From Chthonomonas sp. UBA2387 (GTDB lineage: Bacteria > Armatimonadota > Fimbriimonadia > Fimbriimonadales > Fimbriimonadaceae), in assembly GCA_002343445.1 (NCBI GenBank), contig DDSP01000031.1, positions 1 through 34,599 of the forward strand: a stretch of 34,599 nt of DNA, read 5' to 3'. Shown one piece after another: positions 15,527 to 23,075 of this stretch. Below the pieces are notes generated by a model. The model worked only from the letters and a program-made list of their open reading frames with translations, made no database searches and had not been told where the DNA came from. The position numbers and the translations under genes were made by a program. Positions within the stretch are counted from its first letter, which is position 1. The number at the start of each line of letters is the position of its first letter.

Positions 15527-17068
15527 ATGTCCCTGAACTCGGGCCACGAGCTCGTTCTCGTCGTGGACTTCGGCGGCCAGTACACGCAACTCATCGTGCG
15601 CCGCATTCGGGAGCACGGGGTCTACAGCGAGATGGTGCCTTACAACAAGGCGGCCGATGTCATCCGTGAGCGAAATCCAAGCGCTGTGGTGCTGAGCGGC
15701 GGGCCGCGATCGGTGGACGAGGCCGACGCTCCGACGATGGACCCGGCGGCCCTTCAGGGCATCCCGACGCTTGGCATCTGCTACGGCCACCAGTGGCTCG
15801 CGGCCAACATGGGCGGTTCGGCGAAGAAGGCAGAAGGGCGCGAATACGGCCGGCAGGCGCTGACCTCGGTCGCAGCCAACTCGTGGCTCGCGGGCCTTGC
15901 CTCGCGACAGGTCTGGATGAGCCACGGCACCGAAGTCGTCCAGCCTCCCACCGGCGCAGTGGTCATCGCTTCGACCGACGGTTGCCCGGTCGCGGCGTTC
16001 GCCGACGAGGCAAACAAGCGTTATGGCGTCCAGTTCCATCCCGAGGTCAGCCACACGCCAGCCGGCAAGGAGATCCTGCGCCGGTTTCTGTTCGAGCACG
16101 TCGGGCTCAAGGGTGATTGGACGACGGCCAACTTCATCGAGGAGAGCATCGCCCGCATCCGCGAGGAAGTCGGCGATGCCAAAGTGCTCTGCGCCGTCAG
16201 CGGCGGCGTGGACAGCTCGGTGATGGCCGCCTTGCTGACGCGGGCCATCGGCGATCGGGCGGTTTGCGTGTTCGTCGACCACGGACTTCTGCGCAAGGGC
16301 GAGGCCCAACAGGTGCGCCAGGCGTTTACCGAGCACTTCCATCCCCGCTTGATCGTGTTCGACGCTCGGGCGCGCTTCTTCTCGGCGCTGGCAGGCATCA
16401 CCGATCCCGAGCAGAAGCGCAAGACGATCGGCGAGCAGTTTGTGCGCGTGTTCGAGGACCACGCCGACGACCTCAAGGACTGCACGTTCTTGGCGCAAGG
16501 CACCCTTTATCCCGACGTGATCGAGAGCGGGAGCTCGACGGCGGCCAAGATCAAGACCCACCACAACGTGGGCGGCTTGCCCGATTGGATGAGGCTCAAA
16601 CTGATCGAGCCGCTGCGCTGGCTGTTCAAAGACGAGGTGCGTGCCCTGGGCCGAGCGTTGGGCTTGCCGGAAGAGATGGTCGAGCGCGAACCGTTCCCGG
16701 GCCCAGGACTCGCGGTCAGGATTCTGGGCGAGGTGACGTCAGCACGCGTTGCCACGGTTCAGGAGGCGGACTGGATTTTCCGCACAGAGCTCCGCGCTCG
16801 GGGGCTGCAAGTGGGCATTTGGCAGTCGTATGCCGCGCTGCTGGGCGATGTTCGAAGCGTGGGTGTGATGGGAGACGAGCGCACCTACGAGAATCCGATC
16901 ATCCTTAGAGCGGTGCAGAGCGAGGACGCCATGACGGCCACAGCCGCCCCCATTCCGTTCGAGATTCTGGAGCATATCGCGACGCGCATCGTGAACGAAG
17001 TGCCTGGTGTGAACCGCGTGCTGTACGACCTCACCAGCAAGCCTCCCGCGACGATCGAGTGGGAGTAA
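15527..17068 (+). CDS. guaA: GMP synthase (glutamine-hydrolysing)
   Basis: GuaA amidates XMP to GMP using glutamine and ATP. The 513-aa product has the class-I amidotransferase domain (about 8-190) with nucleophile Cys85 in GICYGHQ and His171/Glu173 in FHPEV. The ATP-pyrophosphatase P-loop SGGVDS is at 225-230, and a normal C-terminal dimerisation domain ends in TSKPPATIEWE, the family signature. ATG at 15527 gives the expected N-terminus (HELVLVVDFGGQYTQ); an earlier in-frame start at 15404 would overlap hpt and is unlikely. The opposite-strand neighbour hpt feeds the same GMP pool. Confidence 0.97.
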   Translation: MSLNSGHELVLVVDFGGQYTQLIVRRIREHGVYSEMVPYNKAADVIRERNPSAVVLSGGPRSVDEADAPTMDPAALQGIPTLGICYGHQWLAANMGGSAKKAEGREYGRQALTSVAANSWLAGLASRQVWMSHGTEVVQPPTGAVVIASTDGCPVAAFADEANKRYGVQFHPEVSHTPAGKEILRRFLFEHVGLKGDWTTANFIEESIARIREEVGDAKVLCAVSGGVDSSVMAALLTRAIGDRAVCVFVDHGLLRKGEAQQVRQAFTEHFHPRLIVFDARARFFSALAGITDPEQKRKTIGEQFVRVFEDHADDLKDCTFLAQGTLYPDVIESGSSTAAKIKTHHNVGGLPDWMRLKLIEPLRWLFKDEVRALGRALGLPEEMVEREPFPGPGLAVRILGEVTSARVATVQEADWIFRTELRARGLQVGIWQSYAALLGDVRSVGVMGDERTYENPIILRAVQSEDAMTATAAPIPFEILEHIATRIVNEVPGVNRVLYDLTSKPPATIEWE

Positions 17069-17077
17069 TCAACCCCC

Positions 17078-17117
17078 AGAAAACAAAACCGGGCCTACCG
17101 CGACGCGGCAAACCCGG
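17078..17117 (-). terminator. Intrinsic terminator of the 64-aa protein gene
   Basis: On the minus strand CCGGG (17117-17113) pairs with CCCGG (17093-17089), with an inner GC-rich stem (about 17108-17098), followed by the T-rich TTTTGTTTTCT (17088-17078). It lies between the convergent guaA and the small gene. The stem may also slow transcription from guaA. Confidence 0.65.
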
Positions 17118-17144
17118 ATCAACTCCGAAACCGAAGCGACTCGT

Positions 17145-17339
17145 TCAGACCTCTTCGGCTTTGGTGGCTTTGTAGGTGGCTTCGTTGACGAACTTGTACA
17201 GCTTCGCACCGCCGTGCTCGGCCATCAGCGCGTAGCGCGTCTGTTCGCCCGACTTGGTCTTGCGGACCATCTTGGTCTTCTTGATGGCGCTTTCCGGCAC
17301 ATCGACATGAGAACGCGTCTTCAGATTGTAAAACTGCAT
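17145..17339 (-). CDS. Small basic protein (64 aa), unknown function
   Basis: ATG at 17339 has AAGGAG about 9 nt upstream. The product begins MQFYNLKTRSHVDVPESAIK and has a basic middle (KKTKMVRKTKSGEQTRYAL) and a charged end. There are no Cys, membrane segments or signal peptide. The pattern of a short beta-rich, Lys-rich domain could suit nucleic-acid or ribosome binding, but I recognise no named family. It has its own ribosome site and an intrinsic terminator, which favours a real single-gene unit. An in-frame extension to 17516 would overlap the promoter region of the Fur gene and is unlikely. Confidence 0.75.
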   Translation of the reverse strand: MQFYNLKTRSHVDVPESAIKKTKMVRKTKSGEQTRYALMAEHGGAKLYKFVNEATYKATKAEEV

Positions 17340-17509
17340 CGTCTGCTTCTCCTTCCGGGGAGCCACATACGGTCCTCCACCGAGTCTAGGTTCGCCAGTC
17401 AGCATAGCACAAAGATTTCGCCCTGTGAAGGGGGAAACCACGAAAATGAACGATTCGCTGGGCTTTGAGTCCAGCAGGCGGTTCCGTAGGACTGTACAAT
17501 CCCAACGTC

Positions 17510-17992
17510 GTGGCACACCCAGCAGGGCAAACCAACCCCAAGAACCGCGCTTCGGCGGGCCCGGACAGCTACATCGCTCATGCGGTGGCCTCGTTGCGCC
17601 ACAGCGGTTTGCGCATCACGACGCCCCGTATGTTGGTTCTGCGGGCCTTGGCGAATTCCGATCAGTGCCTGACCGCCTATGGGTTGCACGAACGCATCAC
17701 CAAGGACGGAGCGCATATCGACGTGGTGAGCGTGTATCGCATTCTCACCACGCTGAGCGAACTCGGGTTGGTCCACCGAATCGGCGTCCTGGACGGCTTT
17801 ACGGCCTGTCGGCAGTTCCACGAGCATCAGGACCAGGTGCAGCACTGGGTTTGTCAGGAATGCGGCAAGGTGGTGGAAGTCTCCATGGCGCACAGCGAAA
17901 CCGAAACGCTGGTCGGGCGCGCCAGGCTCGGAGGCTTCGCGCCGAAGACGGTGCACGTCGAAGTGGTGGGTCTCTGCGCCCAGTGCCAGTGA
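17510..17992 (+). CDS. Fur-family metal or peroxide-responsive repressor
   Basis: The 160-aa product has the Fur winged helix (about 22-95: LRITTPRMLVLRALAN, then the recognition segment VVSVYRILTTLSELGLVHRI) and the C-terminal dimerisation domain. Structural zinc motifs are C115xxC118 (CQEC) and C156xxC159 (CAQC); His/Glu-rich FHEHQDQVQHW likely forms a metal site. Fur, Zur and PerR cannot be separated from sequence alone. I choose GTG at 17510 because TACAAT (17495-17500) lies 9 nt before it and would give an almost leaderless mRNA; a TTG at 17465 would sit upstream of that promoter. It converges on the next gene with a 4-bp gap. Confidence 0.85.
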   Translation: MAHPAGQTNPKNRASAGPDSYIAHAVASLRHSGLRITTPRMLVLRALANSDQCLTAYGLHERITKDGAHIDVVSVYRILTTLSELGLVHRIGVLDGFTACRQFHEHQDQVQHWVCQECGKVVEVSMAHSETETLVGRARLGGFAPKTVHVEVVGLCAQCQ

Positions 17993-17996
17993 CCGC

Positions 17997-18266
17997 TCAC
18001 CGTTCGCGGTCGCGATCGAGGTCTTTGAGGGTCTGCTCGACGTAGGGACGGAAGAACTCCACGTTCGCGAACGGGCGCAAGAAGAGCGCCAAGAGAGACA
18101 CCAAGACCGTTGCGCCGACCACGCTGCCCAGCCCGATGAGCAACCCGGCGCGCAGGCTGCCTTGCCAGCCCAGTCGGCGGTTTTGTTTCTCCAGAAGCGT
18201 GTTCAGCCGTTCGATCTGGCTGGAGAGCCTCTCGATGGCGGGGAGCAGGGGATCTGGGTCGCTCAC
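17997..18266 (-). CDS. Small membrane protein, DUF5665-like
   Basis: The 89-aa product has an amphipathic N-terminal helix (about 8-32, AIERLSSQIERLNTLLEKQ) and one strong membrane segment or hairpin (about 39-66, AGLLIGLGSVVGATVLVSLLALFL), then a charged tail. The arrangement resembles DUF5665-type proteins, but that family call is from memory of the pattern and is tentative. GTG at 18266 lies 10 bp after the stop of the upstream gene, so the two are likely one operon. Confidence 0.65.
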   Translation of the reverse strand: MSDPDPLLPAIERLSSQIERLNTLLEKQNRRLGWQGSLRAGLLIGLGSVVGATVLVSLLALFLRPFANVEFFRPYVEQTLKDLDRDRER

Positions 18267-18276
18267 CCCATGCCCG

Positions 18277-18630
18277 TTACTTGGCCTCGTCTTTCTCGAG
18301 GTGCGACTTGCCCGTGTACCACTGGTTGGTGGTGGACGCTTCGTTGATGGTGGGCTTGACGTTGCCGAACGTCTGCTTCAGGATGGAGGGCCGGTTGGTC
18401 TTGATCGCGGCCTCGTCGGGTGGCTGGCCCGGGCCGTCCTTCTTTTCGAGCGACTTGGCGACGGCCTCCTTGGTCGGCGCGGCACGCTTCTGTCCGACGG
18501 CGTCGTTGTTGGCCTGGGGCTGTTCGTGCTGATGGCCGTCGTCCTTCTTGCCTGCGCTGAGCAAGCCGATGCCTCCCAGCATGATCACGAGGATGGCGAC
18601 CAACACAAGCGGGGTCTGTCTTTTCTGCAT
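18277..18630 (-). CDS. Single-pass membrane or secreted hypothetical protein
   Basis: The 117-aa product starts MQKRQTPLVLVAILVIMLGG, a basic start followed by one hydrophobic helix (about 7-26). A long polar, His/Gln/Lys/Pro-rich outer part without recognisable domain follows. ATG at 18630 is preferred over a TTG 15 nt upstream because GGAG lies 9 nt before it. A -10-like TATACT is on the minus strand at 18671-18666. The first of two small membrane-protein genes. Function unknown. Confidence 0.65.
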   Translation of the reverse strand: MQKRQTPLVLVAILVIMLGGIGLLSAGKKDDGHQHEQPQANNDAVGQKRAAPTKEAVAKSLEKKDGPGQPPDEAAIKTNRPSILKQTFGNVKPTINEASTTNQWYTGKSHLEKDEAK

Positions 18631-18734
18631 GTTCGAGTGCTCCAACGAATGGGGCTGTGCCGGTTAGTATAACGGTTCGCCCTCGGCTGGCGTTCCGAAG
18701 GCGGTTTGGCGAACCGGCCGGCGAACGTGAATTG

Positions 18735-18760
18735 CGAAAAAACGGCAAGGTTCGCCTTGC
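18735..18760 (-). terminator. Intrinsic terminator on the minus strand, upstream of a minus-strand gene
   Basis: On the minus strand GCAAGG (18760-18755), loop CGAA and CCTTGC (18750-18745) form a 6-bp stem followed by CGTTTTTT. No minus-strand gene ends here; the nearest upstream is the secreted-protein operon whose stop is at 20535, beyond lpd. It may stop antisense read-through across lpd or end a small minus-strand RNA. Confidence 0.65.
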
Positions 18761-18785
18761 TCTTCGGGCTGAAACGGTGTATCAT
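18757..18785 (+). promoter_or_regulatory. Probable lpd promoter
   Basis: TATCAT (18780-18785, 5 of 6 matches) lies 17 bp after TTGCTC (18757-18762), which matches only the TTG of the -35 consensus. Transcription would start near 18792. A second weaker candidate is TTGCCG (18914-18919) with TACACT (18936-18941). Confidence 0.45.
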
Positions 18786-18792
18786 ATCGGTT

Positions 18793-18844
18793 GAAGGGCT
18801 TCCTGCAGCATTTGCTCTCCCCTTGGTTGCAGCTCGAGCCCTTC
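18793..18844 (+). promoter_or_regulatory. Structured 5' leader hairpin of the lpd transcript
   Basis: GAAGGGCT (18793-18800) pairs with AGCCCTTC (18837-18844), and inside it CTGCA (18803-18807) pairs with TGCAG (18828-18832). The stem begins almost at the predicted transcription start and is followed by a pyrimidine-rich run. A perfect 14-bp palindrome, CCCGGCGCGCCGGG, lies at 18956-18969 just before the first ATG. The leader (about 180 nt to 18973) holds no credible gene. Confidence 0.5.
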
Positions 18845-18972
18845 GTCCCCCCTCCTCTCTTTTCGCGGCGTTGTTGCGCCTCCCCCTCAAGCGCCCGTCA
18901 GTCCTGGCACGGCTTGCCGATCAGGTCTGAGGCGGTACACTTTCCGTTCGCGCCACCCGGCGCGCCGGGCTC

Positions 18973-20529
18973 ATGACGGATTCGGTGGACAACCAAGCGG
19001 CGAACGCGACGAACGGCCCCGCTGTCGCCCAACCCGACATTTCGGACAACTTGATCCGGGAAATCTCCGAGATCGAATCCGACCAGCCCGAGGAAGCCCC
19101 CATGCCCAACGAGCGTTTTGATGCTGACCTCATCGTGATCGGTGCCGGCCCCGGCGGCTATGTGGCCGCCATCCGCGCCGCACAACTCGGCGCGAAAGTC
19201 ATATGCGTCGAAAAGGAGTATCTCGGCGGCACGTGCCTCAACTGGGGCTGCATCCCCAGCAAGGCCCTGATCGCCTCGGTCGAGCGACTTGAGCACGTCA
19301 AACATGCCGACAAACTCGGCGTCAAGACGGGCGAAGCCACCCTGGACTTTGGAGCGGTGATGTCCCGAAAGGACAAGATCGTCCAGACCCAGCGCGGCGG
19401 CGTGGGCATGTTGTTCAAGAAGAACGGCGTCCAGCACGTCGAGGGTTTTGCCTCGTTCGTCGACCCCCACACGATCAACGTGGTCAAGGATGGCGAGACC
19501 AAGCAGTTCAGAGCCAAGAACTTCGTGCTGGCGACGGGTTCGTCGGTCGTCCACCTGCCCATCCCTGGGCTGGAAGGCAAGGCCGAAAACAACGTCTGGA
19601 CCTCGGACGACGCCGTGAACGCGCCCTTCGTGCCCAAGAGCATCTTGATTCTGGGCGGCGGCGCGGTGGGTGTCGAATTCGGCTACGTGTTCAACGGCCT
19701 CGGGGCGCAGGTGACCGTGGTCGAGATGATGCCCAACCTCATCCCGGGCATGGACTCGGACCTCGGCGTCGAACTGGGCAAACTGCTCGGGCGCAAGGGC
19801 ATCAAGGTCAAGACCGGCGCGACCCTCGACAAGTGCGAGAAGACGGCCAACGGCTGGAAGTGCCACGTGAAGAAGGGCACCGAAGTCGAGGTCGTGGAGG
19901 TCGAGGTCGTTTTGCTTGGCGTTGGCCGCAAGCCCAACGTGGAGGGCATGAACCTTGAGGCCGTTGGCGTGAAACTGGACCGTCGCGGCGTGCAGGTGGT
20001 AGACGCTTCGCTGAGGACGCACACCTCCAACATTTTCGCCATTGGCGACCTGCTCAGCAACGTGCCCGGCCATCTGCATTTGGCGCACATGGCCTCGCAC
20101 GAGGGCATTGTCGCCGTCACCAACGCGATCACGGGGCAGAACAAGCACGTGGACTACCGCGCGTTGCCGATGTGCGTCTACACGGTCCCCGAGGTCGCTT
20201 CGGTTGGCCTCACCGAGGACGAAGCAAAGGCGCAGGGCCACGAGGTCACGGTGGGCAAGTTCAACTTCCGTCCGTTGGGCAAGGCGATGGCCACCACCGA
20301 GCAGGACGGCTTCGTGAAGATCGTCGCCGAGAAGAAGTACGGCGAGGTTCTCGGCGTGCACATGATCGGCGCCCACGTGACCGACATGATCCACGAGGGC
20401 GTGGTCGCGATCAAGCTGGAAGCCACGCTGGACTACATGGTGGACACCATCCACGCCCACCCGACCATGTCGGAAGCCGTCCTCGAGGCGTTCGAAGACG
20501 CCGCGGGGCACGCGATCCACAAGATGTAG
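18973..20529 (+). CDS. lpd: Dihydrolipoamide dehydrogenase (E3)
   Basis: E3 reoxidises dihydrolipoamide in pyruvate and 2-oxoglutarate dehydrogenase or glycine cleavage complexes, using FAD and NAD. From the first ATG (518 aa) the product shows FAD-binding GAGPGG (57-62), the redox disulfide C88/C93 in GTCLNWGCIPSKAL, the NAD-binding GGGAVGVEFG, the second FAD motif IFAIGD, and the C-terminal catalytic pair His496/Glu501 in HAHPTMSE. Family length is about 470, and an internal ATG at 19102 (residue 44), with GAGG 8-9 nt upstream, would give exactly 475 residues. The first 43 residues are acidic and disordered, with no lipoyl domain, so the true start is open. Its stop is 5 bp from the convergent secreted-protein gene. 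Confidence 0.93.
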   Translation: MTDSVDNQAANATNGPAVAQPDISDNLIREISEIESDQPEEAPMPNERFDADLIVIGAGPGGYVAAIRAAQLGAKVICVEKEYLGGTCLNWGCIPSKALIASVERLEHVKHADKLGVKTGEATLDFGAVMSRKDKIVQTQRGGVGMLFKKNGVQHVEGFASFVDPHTINVVKDGETKQFRAKNFVLATGSSVVHLPIPGLEGKAENNVWTSDDAVNAPFVPKSILILGGGAVGVEFGYVFNGLGAQVTVVEMMPNLIPGMDSDLGVELGKLLGRKGIKVKTGATLDKCEKTANGWKCHVKKGTEVEVVEVEVVLLGVGRKPNVEGMNLEAVGVKLDRRGVQVVDASLRTHTSNIFAIGDLLSNVPGHLHLAHMASHEGIVAVTNAITGQNKHVDYRALPMCVYTVPEVASVGLTEDEAKAQGHEVTVGKFNFRPLGKAMATTEQDGFVKIVAEKKYGEVLGVHMIGAHVTDMIHEGVVAIKLEATLDYMVDTIHAHPTMSEAVLEAFEDAAGHAIHKM

Positions 20530-20534
20530 GCCGC

Positions 20535-23036
20535 CTAAGCCTGACCCGACTGTCCAAAGTTCTTTCTGAGGATCAGGAAGTCCGCCACGTTGACCGTGCC
20601 GGAGCCATCGAGGTCGGCGAGTGGATTCCAGTTCGCCGACCCGGGCGACGTGCCGAACGCCGCTCGAAGCCGCACGAAGTCGCTGATGCCCACGGCGTTG
20701 TTGGCGTCGATGTCGCCGTTCACCAGCACGAAGTTCGCTTCGGCTTCTGTGTTCGAGGCAGACACCGTGAGTGTGCGGCGCAACCAGGGTGCGGATTGCA
20801 GCTTCAGCGTGGCGTTCGCCACCGGAAGACCGAACGGATGGAACTTCCCATCTGGCGCGATGGTCGCCTGCACCGTCATCAGGGGCGCGCTCTCGCCCAC
20901 GCGGTAAACCTCGATGGGTACGGATGTTGGCTTGTTCGCGGGGCGATCCTGGAACGTCACGGTGCCCCGGAGCAAGGCGCTCGCAAATCTCCACCGGAAC
21001 ACGAAAGCGTCGTACGTCCCCGCTGTCGTCGGCCCGACGACCCCCTCCGTGGTCGGAAAGTCGATGTCGGCGTCGTTGGTCTCGCCCGCTACAAAGGCAT
21101 CCCCTGCTGGCCCTGCAACGACCCCGTGCGCCACGTCCCAGTTGGTTCCTCCGATGTAGGTCGCGAAGGCGAGTTGCGCGCCGTCCGGCGTCAGCCTCGC
21201 CAGAATCGCGTCGGGCCCTAGGCCGTGGAAGGCCGCCCGGTGCGCGTCGGGAGTCGTTGGAAAGCCAGCGCCGTCGCAGGTTCCGACCACCAAGACGTTT
21301 CCATCCGGGTCAACGGCCACGGCCCGTGCGTCGTCGAACGCGGCCCCGCCGATCAAGGTGGACCACTCCAGGCTAGACCCGTTCTCGGTGAGTTGGGTGA
21401 CGAACATGTCGTCCGCACCGTTGTGGGTGCGGTCGTACGCTCCAGCGGTGGTCGGGAAGAAGGGCTCGGTGTTGGTGGCGAAGGACCGACCGACCACCGT
21501 CGCGCGTCCGGCTCGTAGGGCGATGCCTTTTCCTTCATCGGTGCTGCGCCCTCCAAGGAATGTGCTGTAGATCAGCGACGCTCCGTTCGGGGCGATCTTC
21601 GTCACGAAGGCGTCACGGAAGTTGGCCACCGTGTCGAACGCGCCTGCCGTCGTGGGGAAGGGAGTGCTGCCCGCTTGCGTGATCCCCGTAACGTAAGCGG
21701 CACCCAAGCCGTCCACGGCGACGTCGGTGGCGCTGTCGAAGTCGTTTCCGCCCAAGTAGGTCGCCCACATGAGGCCCAGGTCGGGCCTCAGCCTGAAGGC
21801 GAACCCGTCCCAGTTGCCGTTGTGCGTGGTGTCGAATGCTCCGGAGGTCGTGGGAAAGCCGACCGTTCCGGCAACCGTATCGCCCACCACGACCACCGAA
21901 CCATCCGGAGCGACGGCCAGGGCGAGCCCGTCGTCGTCGCCATCGCCGCCCACATAACTGGAGTAGAGGATCTGGTCGCCCGCCGCACTCAGCCGCGTGA
22001 CGAACACGTCGCCGCCCCCGCCCGAGTGGGTTTGGCTGAACGCGTCGGCCGTCGTCGGAAAGTCCGAGGTGCTGCCAAAGGCGGTGCCTGTGACCCAAAC
22101 GGAGCCGTCGGCCAGCACCTTGATGCCGCGTGCCTCGTCGGTCGCCGCGCTGCCGATCAGCGTCGAGTAGATGAGCGTCTTGCCGTCGGGCGCGTACTTG
22201 GAGACAAAGGCATCGTTGACGCCATCGTGGACTCGATCGTAGGCGCCTTCGGTGGTCGGGTAGATGGCCGAGAGTGTCCAACCCGTCGCGCCCGTGGTGT
22301 ACGCGTTGCCCCAGGCGTCCACTGCGATGTCGTTGGCTCGGTCCCAAACGGCGCCGCCCGTCATCGTCGAGTAGACCATCGGGTCGATGACCAGGGTCTT
22401 CGTCGGATCGTAGTGGCCAACCTCGAAGGAGACCGTCCGGTCGCGTCCCACCCTGAATGCCGCGTCTACGGGCCGGGTCACGCCGGGCTGAAACGCCTTT
22501 AGGCGCTTGAACGCGAACGAGCCTGCCTGGGTCTTGAGCCAGAGTTCCGAGCCGTGCGCGAAAGGCGTGGCCCCCGCAAAGGTCATCTTGATGCGCCGCG
22601 GATCGCCTCCGGGACGGACCACAACGTCGAACCGCGGCTGGCCCTCATCGAGCTGCCAGAGCACGTCGATGTTGGGATACACGTTGCTCTGCCGGACTTC
22701 GTCGAAGTCTCGAACGCCCGTGACCCATGCGTCAGGCTGGTTGCCGAGCAAGAAGTTGCGCGTGCCGGGTCGTGACGTCCCTGCCCATGAGCCTCGGGAT
22801 GCGCCCACCCAGGTGGTCTTCACGGCCAATCCCTCGACGCGTGCGGCGTCGTTCTCCACCGTTGCCGTGTAGGCATCGGCGCAGAACCCGTCGTCGGTCA
22901 CCCAGAGGTTCAGTCCGGGCCGCGAGGCGCGGAAGCGCACGTCGGCGTCGAACTGGCCCCGGTTCTCCACGAACGGACCGCAAGCGGGCAGGTCAGAGGC
23001 GGCGACACCCAGAAGGAGCGTAGCGATGAGCAGCAT
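20535..23036 (-). CDS. Secreted SBBP-type beta-propeller protein with dockerin-like tail
   Basis: The ~833-aa product begins MLLIATLLLGVAAS, a signal peptide. An N-terminal domain (about 20-225, FVENRGQFDADVRF, VYPNIDVLW) is the kind that precedes SBBP repeats. At least seven ~60-residue repeats then follow, each with FPTTxGAFDxxHxG, DAFVxKxxPDG and YSTxxGG. Such repeats are predicted to form propeller blades. A beta domain (about 715-775) and two dockerin-like calcium loops (GDIDANNAVGISDFVRLR and ADLDGSGTVNVADFLILR) close the protein. ATG at 23036 is chosen; a TTG at 23066 is also in frame. It is second in an operon after the subtilase. Function on the surface is unknown. Confidence 0.82.
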   Translation of the reverse strand: MLLIATLLLGVAASDLPACGPFVENRGQFDADVRFRASRPGLNLWVTDDGFCADAYTATVENDAARVEGLAVKTTWVGASRGSWAGTSRPGTRNFLLGNQPDAWVTGVRDFDEVRQSNVYPNIDVLWQLDEGQPRFDVVVRPGGDPRRIKMTFAGATPFAHGSELWLKTQAGSFAFKRLKAFQPGVTRPVDAAFRVGRDRTVSFEVGHYDPTKTLVIDPMVYSTMTGGAVWDRANDIAVDAWGNAYTTGATGWTLSAIYPTTEGAYDRVHDGVNDAFVSKYAPDGKTLIYSTLIGSAATDEARGIKVLADGSVWVTGTAFGSTSDFPTTADAFSQTHSGGGGDVFVTRLSAAGDQILYSSYVGGDGDDDGLALAVAPDGSVVVVGDTVAGTVGFPTTSGAFDTTHNGNWDGFAFRLRPDLGLMWATYLGGNDFDSATDVAVDGLGAAYVTGITQAGSTPFPTTAGAFDTVANFRDAFVTKIAPNGASLIYSTFLGGRSTDEGKGIALRAGRATVVGRSFATNTEPFFPTTAGAYDRTHNGADDMFVTQLTENGSSLEWSTLIGGAAFDDARAVAVDPDGNVLVVGTCDGAGFPTTPDAHRAAFHGLGPDAILARLTPDGAQLAFATYIGGTNWDVAHGVVAGPAGDAFVAGETNDADIDFPTTEGVVGPTTAGTYDAFVFRWRFASALLRGTVTFQDRPANKPTSVPIEVYRVGESAPLMTVQATIAPDGKFHPFGLPVANATLKLQSAPWLRRTLTVSASNTEAEANFVLVNGDIDANNAVGISDFVRLRAAFGTSPGSANWNPLADLDGSGTVNVADFLILRKNFGQSGQA

Positions 23037-23075
23037 GGGAACCCGCCCATTTTGAACGCCTCGCAAGCCGCCCGT

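Noticed and set aside
18898..20994. A ~700-codon open frame on the minus strand over lpd
   Set aside because: It is the antisense frame of lpd and the propeller gene's end; composition is His/Val/Asp-rich and no family is seen.
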